Shown here in pieces: positions 16,305 to 23,209 of a DNA stretch of 64,000 nucleotides; the first letter of the stretch is position 1, and each line of letters opens with the position of its first letter. The translations under genes and the position numbers were made by a program. This DNA is from an uncultured Bryobacteraceae bacterium (GTDB lineage: Bacteria; Acidobacteriota; Terriglobia; Bryobacterales; Bryobacteraceae): assembly GCA_937920635.1 (NCBI GenBank), contig CAKZUE010000020.1, forward strand, positions 62,001 through 126,000. Reading direction: 5' to 3'. Below the pieces are notes generated by a model, which did no database searches, was not told the DNA's origin, and saw only the letters and a list, made by a program, of their open reading frames with translations.

Positions 16305-17209
16305 GCCTGGTGATGCCAGACCTGTCGTCCAGCTTCCATGGCTTCCATCACACCGTAGATTCGGCGCTGGAGGTGCTGTCGAACCTCGGCATCTCCGCCG
16401 GGCGCATCACGATCACGATGGACGGGCCCGGCTATCCGTCGCGCTGGGTCGTCTCGCAGTCTCCCGCGGCGGGCGCGCCGCTGCGCCCGGGCGACGCCAT
16501 CCAACTGCGGATCGCGGGGCTCGGATACTTCAACCATCTGCCCGTGCCTTTCTGGGATGCGGGCGGCGAAGCCGAGATCGGCACGCGCGAGATCGTCTCC
16601 GTCGTCGACGATCCCTTCCAGAAGGCCGCCCACTGGCTGCGCGAGGGCGCGCGCCTGTTCGACATCAGCGAGCGCAACCTCGACGCCTGCGCGCGCTGGA
16701 TCGCGCTGTTCGGGCTGGATCCCGAGCAGTGGCCGCAGGAGCTGTGGTTCCGGCTGTCGCTGCTGCTGCCCAGCCTGCAGTCGCTCGCGGGCAAGGAGCA
16801 CGGCATCCGCTTCGCCCTGCAATTGCTGCTGGATCTGCCGCTGGAGATCATCCGGCGCAAGCCGCGCGTGCGGTATCTGGCGGAGGAAGATCTGAGCCTG
16901 CTGGGCGAGGCGCACAGCCGGCTCGGTGTCGATTACGCGCTGGGCGACCACATCGAGGATCTGGCCCAGCTTGTGCTGGTCATCGGCCCCGTGCCGCTGG
17001 AGACGTATTACAAATTCCAGCAGGAGGAGAACCGCTACCTGCTGAACGCGGCGCTGTTCCTGATCACCACCTGCCACCAGCGTTGGAGCGTGGAGTGGAC
17101 CGTCGCTGACCGCCGCCGCGCGCCGCGGCTGGGAGTGGAGGCGCTGAATGCGCGCCTCGGCCTGAATACCTGGCTTGGCGCCGCGGCGCCCGAAGGAGTG
17201 GAAGCATGA
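16301..17209 (+). CDS. tssG: T6SS baseplate subunit TssG-like with N-terminal PASTA-like domain
   Basis: 302 residues. The main part (about 75-300) shows the TssG pattern: H-G-I-R-F-A-L-Q-L-L-L-D-L-P-L-E-I near 170, then S-R-L-G-V-D-Y-A-L-G-D, and V-L-V-I-G-P-V-P-L-E-T-Y. The first ~72 residues resemble a PASTA repeat: a helix A-L-E-V-L-S-N-L-G-I followed by V-V-S-Q-S-P-A-A-G-A-P-L-R-P-G-D-A-I. That is not usual for TssG. Overlaps tssF and vgrG by 4 bases on each side, so it is part of a coupled operon. Confidence 0.7.
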   Translation: MSLVMPDLSSSFHGFHHTVDSALEVLSNLGISAGRITITMDGPGYPSRWVVSQSPAAGAPLRPGDAIQLRIAGLGYFNHLPVPFWDAGGEAEIGTREIVSVVDDPFQKAAHWLREGARLFDISERNLDACARWIALFGLDPEQWPQELWFRLSLLLPSLQSLAGKEHGIRFALQLLLDLPLEIIRRKPRVRYLAEEDLSLLGEAHSRLGVDYALGDHIEDLAQLVLVIGPVPLETYYKFQQEENRYLLNAALFLITTCHQRWSVEWTVADRRRAPRLGVEALNARLGLNTWLGAAAPEGVEA

Positions 17210-18774
17210 GGCCTGCATTCCTGAAGGTCACCTTTGACGACACCAATATGCACGACCTGTGCCGGGACGCGATTCTGGAGGAGGCGCAGATCGAGTACGC
17301 GCTCAACAGCCACGCCCGCTGCACGCTGCGCTACCGCCAGACCCCCGACCAGCGCTTTCCGGTCGAGGATCTCATCGGCAAAGAGCTGGCCGTGATCGCC
17401 GTCGATGCCGCCGGCGCTGAACTCAAGATCTTCGTCGGCGAAGCCATCGAGGTGGAACTCGATTTCGAACTCAGCGGCTCGTACAATCTGCTCGTGAAAG
17501 GCGCCTCCCGCACGTTGCGCATGGATCTGACGCGGAGGCACCGCAGCTACCCGCCGGCGCCCTGGCGGGAGCAACTGCAAAAGGCGGCCAGCTTCAGCGG
17601 ACTCTCGTTCGCCTGCGACGCCTCCCGGCCCGAACTCGACGCTGAGGGCGGCCTGCTCCAGATCGGCGAGACCGACTTTGAATTCTTCCGCCGGTTCGCC
17701 GATATCGCCGGCTGCGCGTTCCGCGCCACTGCCGGAGGCGTTCACCTCCTGGATCATTTCATGGACGGCGGCAGCACCGTGGAGTGGCGCGCCGAGGGCG
17801 GGCTGCTCGATTTCCGCCTGATCGGGCGCCTCGCGCCATCGGAGTACAGCGGCTGGATCTACGACCGGAAGAATTCCACCAGTCATGTCGAACACCGCAA
17901 GGTCACGCCGCCGACGTTCGGCTCCGCGGCGGCGTTGATCGACGCCGCCGTCAACGCCTCCCAGCGGGACCAGTGGCGCGGCGAACTGGTGGATCCCCTG
18001 CTCGCCAGGAACAAAAAGGGGCTGGAGGCGGTGCTCGATCTCGAGGCGAAGCGCGCCGCGCAATCGCGGGTCTGCGCCCGCGGCGTTTCCCGCGAGGCGT
18101 CCATCACAGCAGGCAACAAGGTCACCATCAACGGTCCGATTGAAACCGCCGGCGACTGGGGCGTCCTGTCGGTGGTGCATTACTGGCGCAACGACGGCTA
18201 TACCAACGAGTTCATCGCCTCGCCCTTCACCGATCCCATCGCCTGGGAGCGGCCAGAGCGCCGTCCGTGGACGGGCATGCTGGTGGCGCGCGTCACGCGG
18301 GTCGGCGGAAGCGGCAAGCAGGGCAGGGTCGAGGTCCAGTTCCCCTGGGCCAGCGGGGAACCCTGGTTTTGGGTCAATTTCCTTTCGCCGAATGCGGGGC
18401 CGAACCGCGGCGTCTACTTTTCGCCCGAAGTCGGCGACGAGGTGCTCATCGGGTTCGAGTTCGGCGACACGACGCGCCCCATTATCGTCGGCAGCCTGTG
18501 GAACGGCGTTCATCCGCCGCCGGCGGCCGCGGTGCACGGGGATGAGTATGGCAGCAACGACGTCAAGCGGATCGTCACCAAGAGCGGCAACCGCCTCGTG
18601 CTCGACGACAAGGAGGGCAAGGAGACGGTGGTGCTGGCGACGCCGGAGCACGTCCGCGTTTCGCTGTTTGAAGAGGGGGCCAAGCTCCTGCTGCAATGCG
18701 ACGGCGACATCCACATCAACGCCAGCGGCACGGTGCACATGAAGTGCAAACAGTTCCTGAGGGAGATTGGATAG
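17206..18774 (+). CDS. vgrG: VgrG/TssI spike protein, copy 1
   Basis: 522 residues. N-terminal gp27-like part (I-G-K-E-L-A-V-I-A..., F-V-G-E-A-I-E-V-E), then the gp5 OB-fold region with R-V-T-R-V-G...G-K-Q-G-R-V-E-V-Q-F-P-W and the hallmark R-G-V-Y-F-S-P-E-V-G-D-E-V-L-I-G-F-E-F-G-D...P-I-I-V-G-S-L-W-N-G. It ends in N-D-V-K-R-I-V-T-K-S-G-N-R-L...H-M-K-C-K-Q-F. VgrG trimers form the puncturing tip of the T6SS. The C-terminus stops early, without a long beta-helix; that part appears to be supplied by the next gene. First gene of a four-gene cassette repeated at 28.2 kb. Confidence 0.92.
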   Translation: MRPAFLKVTFDDTNMHDLCRDAILEEAQIEYALNSHARCTLRYRQTPDQRFPVEDLIGKELAVIAVDAAGAELKIFVGEAIEVELDFELSGSYNLLVKGASRTLRMDLTRRHRSYPPAPWREQLQKAASFSGLSFACDASRPELDAEGGLLQIGETDFEFFRRFADIAGCAFRATAGGVHLLDHFMDGGSTVEWRAEGGLLDFRLIGRLAPSEYSGWIYDRKNSTSHVEHRKVTPPTFGSAAALIDAAVNASQRDQWRGELVDPLLARNKKGLEAVLDLEAKRAAQSRVCARGVSREASITAGNKVTINGPIETAGDWGVLSVVHYWRNDGYTNEFIASPFTDPIAWERPERRPWTGMLVARVTRVGGSGKQGRVEVQFPWASGEPWFWVNFLSPNAGPNRGVYFSPEVGDEVLIGFEFGDTTRPIIVGSLWNGVHPPPAAAVHGDEYGSNDVKRIVTKSGNRLVLDDKEGKETVVLATPEHVRVSLFEEGAKLLLQCDGDIHINASGTVHMKCKQFLREIG

Positions 18775-18783
18775 GGAGGAGCC

Positions 18784-19509
18784 ATGAGCCTTTTCGACGG
18801 CCGAGTCAAAGTCGGCACGCGCATCAGCCTCGAAGGCGACGATTTCACCCCCAACATGGGCGCGCTGGTGGGTTCATCCTACACCGAGGACGTGATGAAC
18901 CATGGCACGCTGAACCAGCTCGTGCAGGGCAATGTCACGCGGCTGTTCTGCGTCAATGAGGACATCACCGTGGCCGCGAACCAGAACCTCACGGTGGGCG
19001 TGAACCGCTCGGCCACCATCGGCGTGAACGATTCGCTCACCGTCGGCGCCAACCGGACCGAGATGGTCGGCGGCGTCGTCAATCAGACCTTCGGCGGCGG
19101 CCAGATCACGCTCTGCGGCGGGCCGCATACGCGCACGGATGCCGCCGCAAGCGTTTGGATGTGTCCGGCGGGCACCTTCATCAACAGCGGCAGTCTGTAC
19201 GAGACCAAGATCTTCAACGGCGCCGCTTACGCCACCCAGCAGCAGAACGTCGGCATCGACGTCAGCGTAGTGGGCCTGAAGACGGAAGTGGTCGTCGCCA
19301 AGAACAAGAGCGAGGCCCTTTCCACCAAAGCCCAGGGACTCTGCAACAAAGCGATCGCGGGGCTCCGCAACACAGCGGCGGCCACCTGCATCGCCATCCA
19401 CCTCATGCGCTCCGACATGACCGGGGCTCATCCGGAGGTTCGTGCCGTCCGTCCGGCGGTCGGAGTGGAAATCAGCGCGCCTCCTTCGTCTATGCCGGGA
19501 GTTCAATAA
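18784..19509 (+). CDS. Spike-extension protein with beta-helix repeats, family 1 copy 1
   Basis: 241 residues. Residues about 50-105 carry short repeats of the gp5/VgrG C-terminal beta-helix type: D-I-T-V-A-A-N, N-L-T-V-G-V-N, S-A-T-I-G-V-N, S-L-T-V-G-A-N, T-E-M-V-G-G. That is a trimeric needle pattern normally fused to VgrG. The C-terminal ~100 residues are helical and unrecognised. The N-terminus (V-G-T-R-I-S...P-N-M-G-A-L) is shared with the gene at 29.84 kb. Inference: a detached VgrG tip extension or cargo adaptor, possibly in place of a PAAR protein, which the window lacks. Confidence 0.62.
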   Translation: MSLFDGRVKVGTRISLEGDDFTPNMGALVGSSYTEDVMNHGTLNQLVQGNVTRLFCVNEDITVAANQNLTVGVNRSATIGVNDSLTVGANRTEMVGGVVNQTFGGGQITLCGGPHTRTDAAASVWMCPAGTFINSGSLYETKIFNGAAYATQQQNVGIDVSVVGLKTEVVVAKNKSEALSTKAQGLCNKAIAGLRNTAAATCIAIHLMRSDMTGAHPEVRAVRPAVGVEISAPPSSMPGVQ

Positions 19510-19513
19510 GCCG

Positions 19514-20410
19514 ATGACCGGATTCACCGAGGCCGGCCGTTCTCAGGAGCCGGGAACCCGCAATCCGTGGTGGCCCTTCCGCCGCGCCGACAGCCTTGCC
19601 GGATCCTCCATGTTCTGGCTGCCCGTGTCAAACTTCCCCGTGCGCAGCCAGGAGAAGCAGTGGCTGCTGGGGTTCTTCGCGCTTTTCAGCGAAGGGCTGA
19701 AAAATCTCCTCGAATTCCGGCAGGAAAACTTTCTGAATTTCGATCACCTTTACCCGCATTTGCAGGATCCGTTTCTCCGACACACCATGGAGTTCAACCC
19801 GATCCCGGGCATGCTGGTGGAGCCATCGAAACCGCTGTTCCGGCCGCCCACAGAGGAGCAGTTGCGCGAGGTCATGGAATCCGGCGATGCTTCCAGAATC
19901 CGCAACGCCCCCAAGAACATCGCTTACTGGCTCGCGAAGAAGAAGGGGCTCCGCCAGATGGAGGTATTCTTCGGCTTTGGGGCGATGGTGTCACTGTGGC
20001 TACCAGTGACCGACGAAACCCGCCCGCCTGACTTCCGCCTTCCGAAGAAGGCTTTGAAGAACCCCGCCTTCGCGGGACTCGACCTGGAAGCCGAGATCGA
20101 ATTCACCTATTCCCTCCGCGACCCGTTTCTGCCGAAAAGCAAGCAACTGTTCGCCCCCGATATGGCCGGCGATCCCCAGTATGGCGGCACGCCGTTCGCC
20201 GTCCCGCTGCTCACCGCGCAGGATGTGTTCTACGCCCGCGGCGAGCAGCGCGAGGCATGGCTGGAACTGTTCGGCGCATACGCATCGGAAAGCCGCGCCG
20301 ACCAGGGCATACTGCTCTGGGGGCGGAAAGACGTGGAACCCGTCGTGTTGGAGTGCCTGCGCATTCTGCACGAACAGGATCTCAAGTACCCGACGGTGCC
20401 GCAGCCATGA
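19514..20410 (+). CDS. VgrG-cassette protein family A, copy 1
   Basis: 298 residues from the ATG at 19514. No known family recognised. Related to the protein at 30.59 kb: shared F/Y-W-L-P-x-S-x-F-P-x-R-x-Q-E at the start, a middle F-F/L-G-F-G-x-x-V/I-x-L, and a C-terminal E-S-x-x-D-x-G-I/M-L-L motif. No signal peptide or membrane helix. Position between the spike-extension gene and family B is conserved in both cassettes. Candidate roles are spike cargo (effector), its chaperone or its immunity protein; the sequence does not decide. Confidence 0.6.
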   Translation: MTGFTEAGRSQEPGTRNPWWPFRRADSLAGSSMFWLPVSNFPVRSQEKQWLLGFFALFSEGLKNLLEFRQENFLNFDHLYPHLQDPFLRHTMEFNPIPGMLVEPSKPLFRPPTEEQLREVMESGDASRIRNAPKNIAYWLAKKKGLRQMEVFFGFGAMVSLWLPVTDETRPPDFRLPKKALKNPAFAGLDLEAEIEFTYSLRDPFLPKSKQLFAPDMAGDPQYGGTPFAVPLLTAQDVFYARGEQREAWLELFGAYASESRADQGILLWGRKDVEPVVLECLRILHEQDLKYPTVPQP

Positions 20411-21183
20411 AGAAGTTCCCCTGGAAACCCGCCGCGGCCGAGCTCCCTTCCCCGGAAGGCTGGACCCTCTGCCTGTTCCGTTATCCGAAGGGCGTGCCTG
20501 CCGCGGATGAAGACCGCCCCCTCCTGTGGAAGATCTTCGAGCCTTTTCTTGCTGAAATCCTGAAGGAGTATGCTGGCTTTCACCCGCATGGGCTGATCCA
20601 GTACAACCAGCTCAACCAGGGCGACGCATCGAGCATCATGAGCGCGAACTTCATGGCGTGGGGCATCGACAGCGGGCTGGGCTACTGGCCGGAACGGGAA
20701 CCGCCCACGCTCTGGACCGAAGAGGATTTCACCGAACTCGACATCGGCGAAATGCCCCGCCCCCTCATGCACCAGGTCTTCGGCATCAACAAAGGGCTGC
20801 CCGCCATCCAGGAGGCGTTCCAGCTTCTGCTGGGACTCGGGCCCATGGTGTTCACGCTGTCGGAGGACTCGGTCCAGAAAGTAAAAGAGCGCGCCACGGC
20901 GCTGTTCGGCCCGCTGATCGAAGAGCCGGCGCTGCGCATGTTCGCCTATTACTACCCGCTTCTCTGCGCCGCCACGTTCGCTCCCGAGAACGAAAAGAAG
21001 CTGAACGAGTGGACTTGCGGCATCCATTTCTTCCTCCGCGAGAGCCCCGAGGAGAAAGGCATTTTCATCGCCTCCAGGCGCCCGCTTGACCGCGTCTGGC
21101 AGGCTGCCGGCGCCGTCGAGTCTGAGCCCGGCGTCTGGACCTGGCCGTCTGAACCGCCTGGAAAGGCAGAAACACAGGACTAA
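20407..21183 (+). CDS. VgrG-cassette protein family B, copy 1
   Basis: 258 residues, start overlapping the family A stop (ATGA). Related to the protein at 31.45 kb: shared P-P-T-L-W-x-x-E-x-F near the middle, M-x-R-P, and a C-terminal R-E-S-x-E-x-x-G-I/L motif. That same C-terminal motif is also in family A, so A and B may be distant relatives. No known domain, signal or membrane segment seen. Followed 4 bases later by tssK, so it is co-transcribed with structural genes. Confidence 0.58.
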   Translation: MKKFPWKPAAAELPSPEGWTLCLFRYPKGVPAADEDRPLLWKIFEPFLAEILKEYAGFHPHGLIQYNQLNQGDASSIMSANFMAWGIDSGLGYWPEREPPTLWTEEDFTELDIGEMPRPLMHQVFGINKGLPAIQEAFQLLLGLGPMVFTLSEDSVQKVKERATALFGPLIEEPALRMFAYYYPLLCAATFAPENEKKLNEWTCGIHFFLRESPEEKGIFIASRRPLDRVWQAAGAVESEPGVWTWPSEPPGKAETQD

Positions 21184-21187
21184 CCCG

Positions 21188-23131
21188 ATGAACTCCAGCG
21201 ATCTGAAACTGCGAAGCGTCAACTGGGAGCATGGCATGCTCCTCACGCCGGATCACTTCCTCCGGCAGGAACGCTACTTCGACTCGCTCTTCCTCTGGAC
21301 GCTGCGCTACATGACCAACGCGCGCGGCCTGGTCGGCCCCGGCCCGCGCGTGGCGGAAAACGAAATCGGCGCGGCGCGCTACGACCCCGTCGTCAGCCTC
21401 CACGAGGACGAAGAGCAGCTCACCATCACCGTGTCGCAGTGCCGCGGCGTCACCGCGGCCGGCTGCATCATCGACATCGACCCTGCGAGCCCTGTCTCGC
21501 GCAGCTTCCCCAAGAGCGATCTGGAAGGCGTGCAGGAGGCGCCCGTCTACATTCTCGCCACGCCCCACGAGAAGCAGGTTGCCGAGGGCGAGGGCGATGA
21601 ATTCAACCCGCAGATGCAGACCGAGCGGCAATGGAACTACCGCATCAGCCTCCAGCCTTCGGCCGACTCCATCCCTTACGCTCTCGTGACGGCGCAGATC
21701 CGCCGCCAGCGATACGGAGCGGGGTACGAAAAGAACCCCGACTTCATCCCCGCCTGCACCACGATGGCCTCCCACAGCGAGCTCGCCGCGGGCTACCGCA
21801 AGATCGTCGAAGAGGCCACCTTCCTAGCCGAGCGTTACGCCGAGCTGCACCGCGCCATGCGCGAGTACCTCATTCTGTTCACCGAGCGCGGCATCGAAAC
21901 CGAGGTCGACACGCAGACGGTGCAGTTCGTCGACCGCATGGTGGCCGCGCTCCAGGATCTGGTGTACGAGCTGCTCGACTACTCGCAGCCGCCGCAGCGC
22001 TTCTTTGGCCAGCTCCGTAAGTTCCTGCATTCGGCCGCGGTCTATTTCGATCTGACCCCGGGATTGCAGACCTACTACGACACGTTGAAAGAGGTTGGCG
22101 AGACGGAGTTCATTCAGCTCATCAACCAGCAGAAGCGGATCCTGCGCATGACGCGCACCTGGCGCGTGCAGGACGATCTCGGCATCGAAGTCCGCTCATC
22201 GCTTGCGTCGCTGGCCGCCCTTCAGCGTCTGGAGCGCGCGCTGGAAGGCAAGTACGTCGACTTCCGCGTCAGCCCGCAACTGGAGGCGATGAACTTCGTC
22301 TTTGACCGCGGCGGCAACGTGCTGTACAAGCTCGCCGCCAAGCCCAGCCGCGTGCAGGGCGTCGGCGACGACATGGTCACCTTCTTCAGCCAGTTGCGGC
22401 TGGAAGGACGCGACAAATACCGCCTGATCCTGGTCGGCGAACTGAATGCCGCGTTCGAAAAAGGCATGAGAATTCCTGCTGAAATCCGCATTAATGAAGG
22501 CAGCGGTTTCCAGCGCGCTCCGCTGAATCTGATCAGCGAATCGGTCATTCCGGGCCAGACCAATTTCGAATTCGACTTCGAAGCGCCTGACGTGCCCACG
22601 ATCACCGATCTGCGCGTGGCCGTGCCGGCGCACATTCCCATCCGGACGGCGCTGCTGTTCAACCGCCACCGCTTCTATGCGGGGCGCTCGCAGGAGCCGT
22701 CAGCCCGGGGGGTGCAGCCGATGGAGCGGATCGTCGAACCGGCGCCCCCGCCGCCCGCTGCTGCGCCCGCTCCGCCGCCCTACGCACCGCCGCAGCCGCC
22801 TCCGCAGGCTGTGCCTCCCCAGTATCCGCCGCCGCAAGCCGCGCCGCCCCCGCCGTATGGGGCGCCGCCGCGCCCGGCGCCTTATCCGCCCCAGGGTCCG
22901 CCCCCCCCTGCCGGACCGCCCCCGTATCAGCCACCCCCTCCGCCTGCTGAGGAGCCCAAGCGCGGCGGGGCGCCCTGGGAGTTTTTCCGCCGCGCGCCCA
23001 GCGCGCCGGAGCCGCCCGTCGAACCGCCGCCGCAGGCGCCGCCCGGGCGTCCGGCGCCGCCCCGCCCGCGTTTCGACCAGGGCGAAGAGCAGCCTCCGCA
23101 GCCGCCTCCGCGCCGGCGCAGGTTGGAATGA
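21188..23131 (+). CDS. tssK: T6SS baseplate subunit TssK with long Pro-rich tail
   Basis: 647 residues from the ATG at 21188, well over the usual ~440-450. The N-terminus has the TssK signature V-N-W-E-H-G-M-L-L-T-P-D-H-F-L-R-Q-E-R-Y. The body (to about 495) fits TssK, which links the baseplate to the membrane complex. Residues about 500-647 form a Pro/Ala-rich, repetitive tail (P-P-P-P, P-P-Q-P-P-P, P-P-P-Y blocks) ending in R-R-R-R-L-E. The tail is probably unstructured and could bind a membrane or cargo partner. Confidence 0.88.
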   Translation: MNSSDLKLRSVNWEHGMLLTPDHFLRQERYFDSLFLWTLRYMTNARGLVGPGPRVAENEIGAARYDPVVSLHEDEEQLTITVSQCRGVTAAGCIIDIDPASPVSRSFPKSDLEGVQEAPVYILATPHEKQVAEGEGDEFNPQMQTERQWNYRISLQPSADSIPYALVTAQIRRQRYGAGYEKNPDFIPACTTMASHSELAAGYRKIVEEATFLAERYAELHRAMREYLILFTERGIETEVDTQTVQFVDRMVAALQDLVYELLDYSQPPQRFFGQLRKFLHSAAVYFDLTPGLQTYYDTLKEVGETEFIQLINQQKRILRMTRTWRVQDDLGIEVRSSLASLAALQRLERALEGKYVDFRVSPQLEAMNFVFDRGGNVLYKLAAKPSRVQGVGDDMVTFFSQLRLEGRDKYRLILVGELNAAFEKGMRIPAEIRINEGSGFQRAPLNLISESVIPGQTNFEFDFEAPDVPTITDLRVAVPAHIPIRTALLFNRHRFYAGRSQEPSARGVQPMERIVEPAPPPPAAAPAPPPYAPPQPPPQAVPPQYPPPQAAPPPPYGAPPRPAPYPPQGPPPPAGPPPYQPPPPPAEEPKRGGAPWEFFRRAPSAPEPPVEPPPQAPPGRPAPPRPRFDQGEEQPPQPPPRRRRLE

Positions 23132-23137
23132 GGTATC

Positions 23138-23161
23138 GCGGGACGCCCGCCGGCGTCCCGC
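23138..23161 (+). terminator. Hairpin between tssK and clpV
   Basis: A perfect 10-bp stem, GCGGGACGCC (23138-23147) with GGCGTCCCGC (23152-23161), a 4-base loop, and a T-rich stretch TTCGTTGTTT just after. It lies 7 bases past the tssK stop. It fits a rho-independent terminator or an attenuator that lowers clpV expression relative to the structural genes. Confidence 0.6.
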
Positions 23162-23209
23162 TTCGTTGTTTAATAGACAGACAGTCCGCTATCGCCCAGG
23201 AGGAAACCC

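Noticed and set aside
18784-19509. PAAR protein
   Set aside because: No P-A-A-R motif or PAAR hairpin pattern; the repeats are of the gp5/VgrG beta-helix kind.
22686-23131. Separate Pro-rich gene after tssK
   Set aside because: It is in frame with tssK with no stop or ribosome site between, so it is a tail of the same protein.
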